From Setophaga petechia (Eukaryota; Chordata; Aves; Passeriformes; Parulidae), in contig JANCRA010000001.1 of the NCBI GenBank assembly GCA_024362935.1, positions 56,551,930-56,615,929 on the forward strand: DNA of 64,000 nt. Reading direction: 5' to 3'. The position numbers and the translations under genes are program-made. Below the pieces are notes generated by a model. That model saw only the letters and a program-made list of their open reading frames with translations. It made no database searches and was not told the origin of the DNA. Positions 38,098 through 49,940 of this stretch are shown in pieces; the first letter of the stretch is position 1; the number at the start of each line of letters is the position of its first letter.

Positions 38098-40350
38098 ATT
38101 AATAAAATAGTTCCAGAGCAAATAAAGAAGAAAAGCAAATCTCTCATCTTGAGGGGACAGTAGTGTGTTAAAAAAAAAAAAAAGCAAGGCATATACAGTA
38201 TCGCCATTGAATGCTATGGAAAGTAAAAAAAAAACCTGATCCACCTATGTCAATAACTACTGAATTAAGTCCAAAATGTGTCAAGTGAAGAAAAGCCAAA
38301 AAGACAAAAGCTGCAACTTTCATTCTTGAGTACAAACTCCTCACATGCTCTTAACAAAAGATTTTTAATGTTATGTCAGTATTTTTGGCACTTTCACTTG
38401 CATTATTCTTTGAAGGTAAATGCTTTTAATGATCAAATATAATAACTACAGTTGAATTGCACAATAATACCCAAAAATAATGAGCTGTAATACTATATAA
38501 GGTTACACAGTCCAATGGAAAACATGTTTATTCATATTCACTTCTTTAATAATATTTAAATGATGAAATTATTATTTTGTGTCCTCTATAAATTTACTTC
38601 TTTTTTTCCAGAGGAACACATTCTTCACAGTTTTTTTTTCTTTAAATAAAAGATAGCAATTTCCAAAAGAATTACAACAGACTGAAATAGATTTAGGAGA
38701 GGGATGAATAAATCTGACAGCTAGGCAGTGAACCTAAATATTGTTTCTTATGAAAGGGGTTAGAGTTTTCCAAGCCTTACACATTTGATTTATCTTATCA
38801 TACCTAACAATATGGAAAGAGAAAAATGATTGTACAGAAATGGGATTTTCTACATGAGGGGGGAAAAATGGTGTGCAATCTCAAAATCTGAAAGAGGAGG
38901 AAACTAACATAAACAGAGATGGAAAGGAGTGAAAATCCATATTCTATCACAACAATGGTGGTGTCAGATCTTGAGTGCAGGTTATGAGCTCTCCCTATGA
39001 TGATCAGTGGCATCTCACAGAAAGGAAACTCAGTGGAGTATCTTTGTAAATATCTGATCATTATGGCATGGTAATCACAAGGCAGCACCAAAATGAAGTT
39101 ACCTCAAAAAGCCTGCTGTACTGTGAAATGTATTCATACCTAGCTCCTTATGCTGCATTTCCCTTCCAGCAAGATATTTTGGGAGATCTCCGTTAGAAAT
39201 GTTGTATGGAACCAAAGAGGAAGTTGCACAACCTGTTGTTGAGTTGTAAGATAAAGCTGCAACATGTTAGTGAAAATGTAAATACAATGAAGGTAAAAAT
39301 GTTTGAAGTAATTCTAATCTATATAATATCATATATACTGTATTCTATAAAGGTACTACCAGCAACCAAGAGGCAGGATGTCTTCTCTAGCATAAGGCAG
39401 GATGTCTTCTCTAGCATAACTCACACCTGTAAACTTGTGTATTTACCTGCATTATTTATGGCAAAAATAAACTTTTTTGCTCTGCATTCATTGATAATTT
39501 GTCTCTGTGACCTGATCTGCAGGGAGACTTCAGCAATGTACATTTGCCACATGGATGGAAAGGAGCCACAGGGAAAATTCGAGCTGAGCAGTACAATGCA
39601 TCTTCCTCACCTGTGAAACTGAACTCAAACCAGCACTTCTAAAGGAAGAAGTCTCCAAGACAGCAGTATTATTTCTGAGTTCTCTGATCAAGAATGGACT
39701 TCCAATCTTCCTTATGCTCACATGAGCAAAATTTGCCATCTATTTCTGCAACCTTTGTGATTATGAAGGAAAATTATTATTTAGTGTTAATGATATAGTG
39801 TTTTCTATCTGAAACTGCAGGTAGCAAGGCATGAGGCACACAGGAGCAGTAACCCAGGTGTGTCAAGCAGCCCTGTTGTCTCAATGAAGTTGCCAATTTT
39901 GAAACCAGTACCACCCTTACTTCATATGAGGTATTAAAAAAGAGCAAATGAGGAGTAACAAATACAGTGGAAGATAAACATGAAAATCTAACCGAGGATG
40001 AGTAATTGGAAGGTAAAGAAGAGAAGACTTGCACCAAAAGTTTTCTAAAGACATTTTTGGATCACCGGGCATAGAAGAATAGAAGAGCTGCTTTGACTCT
40101 AGATGTACAAGAGCAGGAAAAAAAAATTTAAAAAATACCCCCAGAGCTCAAATAAGTCTACTGTTATTTCGCCTTTGCCTCTCCTCTCAGCCCTTCTGTT
40201 GTGTTGGCTTTTGCTGTATCCAAGTAACAATCTCTGATCTCACTCTTTGACTGTTTTTTTCCTCAACAGCTATTTGTTCTTTTCAAACCTTATGCTGCTC
40301 CCCAAATCAGTTGCTTCAGCTGTTTGCTAAACCTCTGGAAAAAGAAAAGC
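38098..40350. other. Unique AT-rich DNA, no gene seen
   Basis: Includes a 136-codon plus frame (39206-39616) that matches no family I know and crosses a 24-bp tandem duplication (39371-39418). An AATAAA lies at 39466-39471. Confidence 0.5.
39371..39418. repeat. Perfect 24-bp tandem duplication
   Basis: A 24-bp unit starting AGGCAGGATG at 39371-39394 is repeated exactly at 39395-39418. With no mismatch, it looks like a recent replication-slippage or microhomology event. Confidence 0.95.
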
Positions 40351-40360
40351 AACAGTTCCT

Positions 40361-40373
40361 GTTACCAGGCAAC
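40361..40373. promoter_or_regulatory. Candidate RFX-type X-box
   Basis: GTTACCAGGCAAC fits GTNRCC-N-RGYAAC, the binding consensus of RFX factors. It lies in a slightly GC-richer patch (about 40320-40465) that ends at a perfect donor-like GTAAGT (40465-40470). A non-coding first exon is imaginable, but there is no CpG island and no downstream exon that I can identify. Confidence 0.2.
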
Positions 40374-40917
40374 ATCCAGTCTCTTTCCTGGGAGGTTGTG
40401 ACGAGGTACAGCACTGCTGCTCTGGCTCCGTGGACTTCACAGCACCTGGAGCTGGCAGGCAGCAGTAAGTCTCTTTACTTTGCTCTGAGAGCTATTTTAT
40501 AATTAACTCATGTAAAATCAACTTTCTGCAGCTTGATTTCTGTGCAAAATTCACAACAGCAACAGAACTTAAGCGCAGTTTTAGTAAGATTATTAGATTA
40601 ACCAGAACTGCACGAATAAAGTAATTTATTTAGATAAAATCTCATCCTTCAACATGCAAGGTGCTTGCTTTGGCATCACAAATAAATCACTTGTTCCTTT
40701 CACCTTTTTTTCTTTTTGAATCAAGTGCTTTGTTCACTTCTTGTTCAACAGAGCTCAGCAGAGAATTCTGGAACCTGCAGCTGATGCAAATGGGGAGTTC
40801 TTGGTGGTCTCCCCATGAGCTGTTCACAGCCAGCCCAGCCCCAGAACTTCTTCCAGTGCTGCCTGAAAAAGTGAAATTCAGCCCATTTTTCATTCTTCTA
40901 GGTTGACGGAATTAATG

Positions 40918-40940
40918 TTTTTTTTTTTTTTTTTTTTTTT
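40918..40940. repeat. T23 homopolymer
   Basis: Uninterrupted run of 23 T read directly. On the minus strand it could be the poly-A tail of a retroposed sequence, but no recognisable body lies next to it. Confidence 0.9.
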
Positions 40941-41919
40941 GTGAAACCCTAAGACGTAGGATACAGAGTGCCAGTAACAGAAGACTTCTAGCTTCCTTCA
41001 AAATGCTTTTCCCAGTCCCTAGGGGCTTAGGAAAATGAAGGGAATGTCTGCTCTGAAATGATAGCACAGAATGTAAGTACATATAAGCCAACTGCAAGGT
41101 ACCAACACCACAGGAGCAGTTTGAGCATGGCAGTCTCAAGCTCCAGCACAGCCTAATTTACCCAGTTTCTCAGGCTCTGAAGTAAAGTCAAACACTAACA
41201 ATCCCAAATGACATGGCAGATCCTAAATCCCTGCATGCAAAACTCCATACAGTCTGAAAATATCTCACTGCTCACAGAGATTATAACATATCTTGTAGCA
41301 CAGAAAAAAGGCTTCACACTTTAGTTAAATCACTCCCTTCCCATGTATCCCTTTGTATGAATTGCACCAGGCAGATTCAGCCTGCTCCTGAATGTAGGCT
41401 GCAAACACTAATCAGATCTCCAAAGGGGCTTTTGGGATGATTGATGGGGAAGCCCTTAATAAAGGCTTTCTGGTTTTGGCAGGAGAGCAAGCAAGAAAAG
41501 GAAGCAGCTTGAGTTACTTGAAATGCTGAGGTGGAGGCGTTTGATAAACTGTGATGGGAGAGATGTTTGATGAGCCCTGAGCAGAGAGCAGCTGTAGGAA
41601 TTCTGATGGGCTGGCTGAAATGGCCATGGGAGGTAGTGGTTAATTTTGCTTTTCCATTCTTGTCATTGACAGAGAGGGCATATATGGAGTACAGTTAGCA
41701 AAATACAGATGAGCAGAATCACCCTAAATTTTCAGTGAAACAAGGAGCCTGGAGACTTCCCTGTCTTAAATTCTTGCAGTGTCCAGGGCTTGGGGATCCC
41801 TGTTTTGAGAGCTCTCACCGAATTCTGTGGTAGATTTCTAAAGATGTGAGAGGAAGAGAATTTTTAATTTTGCATCCCAGTGCTGTTAATAGTGAAAAGG
41901 CGAGTGAAAATACCAGAGT
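40941..41919. other. Unique DNA, no gene seen
   Basis: The 41440-41720 portion is less AT-rich than its surroundings and lacks any recognised repeat. I cannot assign a role. Confidence 0.45.
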
Positions 41920-42205
41920 TATCTCAAGTAACAAGTGATAGGACAAGATTAAATAGCCTCAAGTTCCACTAGGGGTAGTAAAGGTTGGATATTAGGAAGA
42001 ATTTCTTCCCCGAAGGGATTATCTAGTATTGAATAGGCTGCCCAGGAAGTGGTTGTGTCTCCATCCTTGGAGGTATTTGCAAGACATGTAGATGTGGCAC
42101 TTGGGGTCATGGTTTAGTGCTGGATGTGGCACTGCTGGCTTAATGGCTGGACTCAGTGATCTTAGAGGTCTTTCCCTACCAAAAATCTGTGTGACTCTCT
42201 GACAG
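41920..42205 (+). mobile_element. CR1 LINE 3' end, 5'-truncated
   Basis: Plus-strand blocks follow the CR1 order: GATAGGACAAGATTAAATAG then CCTCAAGTTCCAC (41937-41969), TGGATATTAGGAAGAATTTC (41987-42006), GGCTGCCCAGGAAGTGG (42036-42052), ATCCTTGGAGGTATTT, GTAGATGTGGCACTT, and GGACTCAGTGATCTTAGAGG (42149-42168), ending in a TCTGTGTGACTCTCTG tail near 42188-42203. These correspond to the last ORF2 codons and the 3' UTR. The frame is broken. Of the CR1 pieces in this window it stays closest to the consensus I remember. Confidence 0.9.
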
Positions 42206-45200
42206 TCTCAAGGAAATAAAACACCAAAAAGTTGCTGAGGAACTTGTCCAGGAAGAAGAAAGAACCACTCAGACCATCAGGGTACTTGAAGAGGGCCTGA
42301 AGAGTTGGATTACAGTCAGTTTACTTTGAGCAACACCAGCTCACAAAGACTTTGCTTAACCAGCCAATGAGTGGAAATAAGTGATGTTTAACCAGTGAAT
42401 GTTTATTCAGACTTCCTTTGGCAAAAGCAGAAGCCATTTGATTTTCTCACAATTATTATGTGCTGAGAAAAGCTAAATTGTTGCTATGGAAGAGGAAAGG
42501 TACAACAACCAAATAACCCACCAGACTAACAGTCCCAAGGCTGAAACGCTAAAATATGGCTTCATGTACAGATTCACCAGAAATGGAACGTTATAGTAAA
42601 TCATAGAATGATTACACTTAATTCCATAACAAGAACAGGTTATTGCAGATGTACAGCCCTGTTTGTGTGTTCTCCTGACTCAGTTCCATTCTGCAAAATG
42701 GAAAAGACAAAAATGGCACTGTATACATGACACAACATTCATATCCCAGGTAAAAAACATGAGACTACTGCTGAATGTATGTTATTAGTAACCAGCCCAG
42801 TTTTTCCTCAAGCTGAACTCCTCATATTATCTCACCAATGTATCTTCCAAGCTTTGTACCTGCCTTCTTTGTGTCCATTCATACAACAGTTGCAGGTTAT
42901 ATTCTCTGATTTAGCCTAGAAAGGGTTTTACTTCATTCCTTTCAACATGGGGTAGGGAGAAAAAACTTAGAAAAAAGCAACAGAGTTGCTTGAACAGAGC
43001 ATAGTTCAATCTCAAAGTATTTTGTTCAGCCCATAATTTAATTCCCAGGACAGATCCATATTCAGTGACCCAAAAAGTCTAGCCTCCATCCCATGGAATT
43101 TTGCTATTAACTTCACAGTGATTCCACCTGAAAGAAATAAGTTCTTTCACCAGATTGAAAGGCTGAGGTACAGAGGGCAAAAATACTCATTGAAAATTCA
43201 ACAGATGCATCACTTTTAGAAACAATCAAATTCACCCAGACAACCTCAGTTTGTCCTCCTTTATGACCTAGTTTAATGAAATCTTGAGTAAAAATTCACA
43301 TCAAAGTGTCACAGAACAAACACAAGTGTATTTAATGTTTGAGACTTTAAGGCGGAGGGGATGAGGTTGTTTTAGAAGATATATCTTACTGGTATACAAG
43401 ATGAATATTTTCTTATTTTTACAGCTAATAAATTCTCAACTTGAAATTAAGACCTGCTTAGAGATAGAAAGTTTTAGCTGGTATCCCAATTTGCTGAAGT
43501 AGTATTTACATTATTGCAGTAGTGTAGAATGGAATCACTACTAGGATAGCGTCCAATCTTGGAATCCCTTTATATATTTTGATTGAAATTTCTAAATGCT
43601 GACTTCTCTAACTCATAAGGGAAGCAAAAGAAATTATTAGGAAGTTAACAGTAGCTTTATGAAGGCAAGTGTTTTCTTGAAGTATCAATTGGGAGCTAAG
43701 ATTTGCCATGCACCATGGATCATGATTGCAAGAAATTCTGAAATACAGCCAATATTCTTGGGAAAAAATGCAATCAAATTCCCAAACTTTGTGTTAATCC
43801 TATTTGTTCTGTGTGCCTGGGAATTTTTCAACTGAAAATTATTCTTCTCTAAGAACATTTTCTCCTTTGTCAAAAAAAAAGAAAGCCAAGCCCCCAAAAA
43901 AGCATCAACAAGGGGAAAAAAATCTTATCTGTGTTTTAGTATTAGAGTCTTCCAATCCTGCCAAAATTTTCACATTTCATAATCCATAATTCAAATAAGA
44001 ATATGGTTTAATATAATAAAACTCGTTACCTTACCTAATACAATATTCTTATACAGTTTATACTATATTGTATCCCCAGTCTAGCTACCTGATTTGTTTG
44101 AAAGGGTACAAAGATCAGAGAAGGTATAATTAGGAAAATGGGGATACTAATTTTATGTAACTGGGAGAGGGAGGAACAAAGGATGGGGTGAAATGGAACT
44201 TCATTTCAACAAACTAACATATTACCAGTGATCTCAAGTTATATTAATTTTTTATCCTTTGTATTTTTAAAAGTTTACTTTAGAAATAAACTCCATGGGG
44301 TTCCTGGCAGAGCTGCTCTGCCACAACAGTTTATACCGACCATCTGTGGTGTGCCAGAAGCTTCCCGAATGTTCTGCCACCTGACTCAAAATCCTGTAGC
44401 TTTTCACGTTTTTCTGCCAATTTTCATCCATACTATGTCTGTTTCCAACACTGAAAACCTAAAAAAGCAAAATATATATCTAAAAGATGCACAGGATAGT
44501 AAATTCAGCCACAATATCATGGCCAAAAGGAAAGACCAAAGACTGCAGTAATCAGGGTGAGCTGTAATCTTTGGGGACAGTTGCATACTCTGAAAATAGA
44601 ATTGTTAAAGAGCAAGGAGGCTCCTGCCTTTACCACACCAGGTACACAGCACACACAAAGCTCAGTGCCATTTTCTTTTAGCACACAATAATGTCAGGCC
44701 AGATGTAAGGCCGATTTCTATTTCCATGGATGACCAAAACCTTTTTGTCACCACAGACAATATTTCTTCTGTCAGTGTTTCACTTTCTCACATGTAAAGC
44801 ATAGAAAGTACAACTAATGCTGCCATAACATTTGGTCAATTTGCAATAAATGAAGACCCTCTTCTGGAAAACACAGAGAAAGTGCAAGAGAAAAAGGGCA
44901 CTAAAATAATTAAATCACTCTGCTCACCAACAAGAGGAAAGGCCTTGATTCAAGAGAAGATTCAAATTTTTGCTGCATGGAAATGAACTACCCAAAAAGT
45001 ATGAAACTTAGGGTGATCTATTAAAAGCTTATATAGAAGAGCAGGAGTTTAACAGTCAGAAGCCAATTCTACAATAATTTCCTTTTCAAGACCTAATAAT
45101 CAAACATTATCAAAAATTTGGTCCAGCTGTTCCTGTACAATTCTAATGTTAGACAAGTCCTGAAGCATCTAGGTTCAGGTTAATATTTTTCCTGCTTAAG

Positions 45201-48200
45201 TTGTATTTAAAGCAGATTCTAAAAATTCTGTTAGCTAAGACAACATTAATGTCACAAAATAGATAGCTATAATTGATCAATATCTTATAAATCCATCTGA
45301 CACTTGAGTAATAATATCCAACTTGCTCTTAAGAATAGCTGCCCACTGCTGTTTTTAAACCAAGATGCTGTCAAATACTTCTCCCTGACCACTTCCAGCA
45401 CAGAGAGCTGCTTTTTCATCCCCAAATAACTCTTTAATTATGGTTGTCCCAACCCCAGCCTGTTGAGTTTGCAGCTGTCTTCCAGCAGGGCACCCAAGAG
45501 CAGTCAGGTTTTGCAGCACCCCAGGGTCAGCCTTTCCAATAGACCCTCATGAACAGCATTAGCAACATGATTTCAAGGGAGGTGTCATTTCCAATCCCTT
45601 CATGGAATAAGCCTCCTCTGTGATCAGAAAGGGCTGCATTTAATATTTGTTTTGCCGTGGTATAACCCAAATCTGTGTCTACTCCTAAGCAGGATGTTGG
45701 GATCCCATAGTTTAAATGCTTATCTCGGGCTGGGTTCTGTAGAAAATTTCCAGAAATGCTTTCTCAACAAACATGTTTAAAGAATATCAAAGAAAAGCAA
45801 ATATATATATTAAGCATCCATTGGTAGTGGAGTTTTAGGAATTTGAGGGGGGTGGTGTTGGTGGTGGGTTGGTTCGGGAGTTTCCTTTGCTTTGTCTATC
45901 TCAGCTAAAGGATTTAGTCGACTTGCTTGGAATTCATACCTTGTGTAAGCCCAGTTTTTAAGAGTCATTTAGCTGAAATATTCTCAGCATGCATTCTTAA
46001 ACAAGTTTTTATAACTCCTGGAGCTCCTGTGAAAGTGCTGAGTGTTCAAAAGCCAAGGTCTTTTTCTAACTTTCCTCACATACCCTTTGAACTTTTTAAG
46101 TGGGTAATGAATTTTCACAGCTACATGCTTCAGCTGGTTTCCTTGGATTGGATGCTGATATTAAGAACACCACCAGCTGTCACTTCCTCTACCAGACTCT
46201 AGACAATGAGTCAGAAGTGTGTTGGCCTTTGCATGTATTATCCAGCTTTTGCCAGCACAGTGGTCTCAAAACTGCATTGACAATTCCCATGCTGGATTAA
46301 GTATGCCTTAAAGTAATTCAGAGATGAGATTCCATACCGAGCCTTTTACCCTATATTCTCTCTCCTGCTATTGTTGTCATATTTCTCTTTACCATTACTT
46401 TTGTACGTTTTATCACAGTCTTTTAGATTACACCAGGATTTTGCAAGTTGTTGGACAAAGGCTTATGGGAAGAAGCATGTCAACAAAAACAAAATATACT
46501 GGTTTCAAACCAGCACTCACTGCATGCTCCACAACAGTAAAAATATTTTCAATAGGGAAACACTTTCTCCTGTCATTAGCAGCATTTTGTTCCCTGTGAC
46601 TGCACTGGGTTACCTTTGTCTCATGCACAGCTGTCTGACTGACCTCTGCCATAAGCCGCCTCTAGTAACAGATTACTTTGTCCCTGTCAAAAGCTGCTAG
46701 TGATTCTTTTCTCCACATAAAAATAGTTCTCTCTCCTTTTGGCCTACATGCATCTTTCCCACTGACAGTCTTCCTTTTCTTTTTCCTTTTTTTTTTCACT
46801 GCCTCCCCTCACAAGAGAGACTCCAAATGTTTACATTTCTTAATTGAATTTGTGTAGAAAGGAAGTCCAAGTGAACTTTGGCTTGTGTTCAACAGTAATT
46901 CAGATAAGTAGAAGGAAGTTTGATTTTTAAAGGAGAGAAATTAGAAACTCGAGACACCAAATGTTATTCAGTGGCATGTCAAATGTTTATCAAGATATCT
47001 TTATCACATATTTAATTGTTTCTTGTAATTTGAGTAATATGAAAGCCCAGTAATAAAGAATGTCTCACTGTGCTTCTTTTTGAAGTGCTGTCTGAAACCC
47101 TGAAACATTTAAAAAGAATGCTATAATTAGACTTGGCTGGAAACTTTTTGATTAAACACTTTTCATTTGAAAAATGCTGATTTTTTAGAAGTGCAACTTT
47201 CTGCAGAAATGTATGTGTTTTAGTGCAACTTTAATGAGGAAAATTTCTTAAATCAAAACCAGAGACAGCCACAGAAGAAGCATGGTGACGCTGAGCTCAC
47301 AAAGATGAGACATTGTTCTGCTGTGTCCTGAGACAGTGACCTAAGAGACTCACTCTGGGAGCCCTGTGAATGATAAAGGATAAACTGCCACAGTATTAGA
47401 CATTTACTGACAGCTTATCTTTTCTCCCACATCTGATCTGTCACCTACTTTCTCCATAGCCATCTAAGTTTCCACCATCTTACTTACGGTGGAAACTTTG
47501 TCACCTTATTACATTGTCCTGACTTACTGCATCTTCCTTTGCTATCCCAGTTCACTAGAATCTAAATTTTGGGTACTTCTGAGTGTGTAATACTTCATTC
47601 CATTAGGTCACCCTCCACAATGTACCCAAATTCAGGGGAGCTTCTTTACTTCTTTTTTTTTTTTAACTGGTTCTAGACGGCATTTTCTTCATGTCACTGA
47701 ATTAAACTAAAGGTAAATCCCTCAAATTCTGCATGACTTTGAGAGTTCACAGAGCTATCTTAAAAGTTTTATCTACAATAAAAAATACAAGTAAACCACT
47801 CAGTCAGCCAGCCAGTCAATTAAGACTGAAAAACCACTGTGACCTTTTCAATCTAGTTTAGAAATTCATAAAGAGTTGCTTTCCAGAATGAGTAGGATTG
47901 CTTGATATAGTGTAATAGACTGAAGCCAAAACTAACAAGATCTTTGAAGGTCTTGAATAGTCTGCTTCCAGTGAAGTCTAGAGTCTCCCAGACTTGTTAC
48001 CTGGCACACGAGCTATACCATCAGTTCTCATGAACAGATTGTGAAATTTGCAATTTCCTAGGAAAAATTTTTGTGCTGCAATCTACTCTGATTTTTTTCT
48101 GTTGTCAGGCTGCTCACTTCTCATGCCAGCTGCTCCACCCACCTGTTCCCCTGTGTATAACTTAATAATCTCCATTTGATATAAACTGGAGCAGACCGAG

Positions 48201-49376
48201 GAAGTGTAAACTTTCAGTGTAGGATGATAGCATGGGGTGATTCTGGGGGAGTAGAATGTCTGGCAGTATACATTCAGCAGGCACAAGATTTTGATCAGCA
48301 TTAATGAATATATTGCTTCGGCAATAATCTTCATTAGGTTGGTTGGTGATGTGGGGATGGATTCTACGAGGTGCTGTTCATCTTGTAGCCACAAAAATAT
48401 TTTTTGAGCAAACGAAATGTTCTTCTCCCCTTTCTCATCTTCTAGCATTCCTCAGAAGTCACAGCAAGGATTTTGTATCCAACCAGGAATTCTAACTCCT
48501 ACAGTCAGAGGATGAACAAACTGATGGACACATCTTCTAGTCTTTGATCAGAAGCCACCCTTCCCACACCATAAAAACACCCTACTCCCACACCACTTTA
48601 AATCTCTTATGGTGCTTCCCAGAGTCTCGGATTGAAAGGAAGGTGAGGATTTCCTAGAGTTTTAATAACTCACTGTTTCATTCCAATGGTATGAGATTTT
48701 TGGTGAAAAATGATTTACTGTCATAGAAAATGGTGGCCTTTCTTCAAATGTCAGCTGCTAGAAAGCTAAACATCAAAGTAGCAGGCAAGCTGAACAGATT
48801 CCCCTCCATTTTGAAAGAGAACTCTCAATTTGTGTTTTGTCCTGTCTTTCATAAGATGGTAAGAGCTATTAGAACCCTTAGAATTCTTTGTTTAGAGTCC
48901 CTTATTTCTCTCCATTGACTGGTGAGGCAATCTAGAGTAGCAGATTGAAGTAAATGTCTAACTTTAGAGAGATAAACTTTTAAAGTTGGAGTGTGATGTG
49001 AAGTCCACCCTAGAAAAGGTTCTTGCATCTATCACTGCATACATGCACGAATATCTGTATAACATTGCATAAGAAATGTACTTTCATATCAACATCGTTT
49101 CAAGTCTTTGAAGATGAGCTTTAAGTACATTAATTATCAAGATTATCTTTAAATACTTTATCAATTCAATGAGAAAGTTTTCACAGTTTTCTCAGTCTGG
49201 TGAAAAATGCTTCCCTTTTAAAACCAAGAAGTACAGAACAAATTAGTTTTCTAATTTTAGATTTGTATATCTTGGTTTTGATTCCACATTTGTTTAATTG
49301 CATTTATAAGTATTGGTAAGTGGTTTAGATACTGAACAAAGGTCATTAGCTAAGTAGCTTAAACAACTTGTTTCTT
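42206..49376. other. Long unique AT-rich stretch, no gene seen
   Basis: About 7 kb without a recognised exon, RNA gene or mobile element. A TA run lies near 45801-45811 and poly-T near 47654-47665. Longest frame: 48083-48448, minus, 121 codons, no recognised domain. Confidence 0.5.
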
Positions 49377-49380
49377 TTAC

Positions 49381-49940
49381 AGAATCAGAGAATGGGTAAG
49401 ACTGGGAGACACTACAGTGGGTCATCTGGTCCAATCTCCCTAATCAAGCAGGGTCACCCCTGAGTGCCTAGCACAGGACTGGGTCCAGACAGTCCTTAAA
49501 TATCTCTGAGATATCTCTACAACATCTCTGGGCAATTTGTTCCAGTGTGTGGTAACTGCACAGTAAACAAGTTCTTTCTCATGTTCAGGTGGAACTTCCC
49601 GTGCATCAGTTTCTGCCCGTTCCTCTTGCCCTGTTACCCAGCACCACTGAGCAGAGCCTGGTCCATCCTCCTGGAATCCCTTCTTCAGATACTGGCAGAC
49701 ACTGATGAGGTCCCCTCTCAAGGCTGAACAGGCACAGCACCCTCAGTCTTTCCTTGTGAGAAAGGTGCTCCCTTCATCATCTCTGCTGCCCTTGGCTGGA
49801 CCTGCTCCAGGATCTCCAGGTCTCTCTTGTACTGGAGAGCCCAGATCTGGACACAGCACTCCAGATGTGGTTTCACCAGGGCTGAGCAGAGGGGCAGGAT
49901 CCCCTCCCTGACCTGCTTTGTAGTGTATCCAAACATTTCA
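49381..49940 (-). mobile_element. CR1 LINE 3' end, 5'-truncated, internally deleted
   Basis: The low-coordinate edge (AGAATCAGAGAATGGGTAAG) is the reverse complement of a CR1 tail, so the copy runs minus. Two minus frames cover the end of ORF2: 49718-49936 shows the 'REGILPL-SALVKPHLE-CVQIWALQY' type segment and the 'LE-VQ' segment, and 49440-49721 shows 'LRGDLI-VYQYLKKG'-like and 'HWNKLPRDVV'-like segments near the ORF2 C-terminus. The stretch that normally joins the VQRRA and LRGDLI segments is shortened at about 49760-49780. The copy is inactive. It is a different insertion from the one at 12 kb, with the same orientation. Confidence 0.88.

Noticed and set aside
39200..39530. Possible LTR with TATA-like CTATAAAGG and AATAAA followed by a U5-like stretch
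   Set aside because: I could not find paired TG...CA ends or a flanking duplication.
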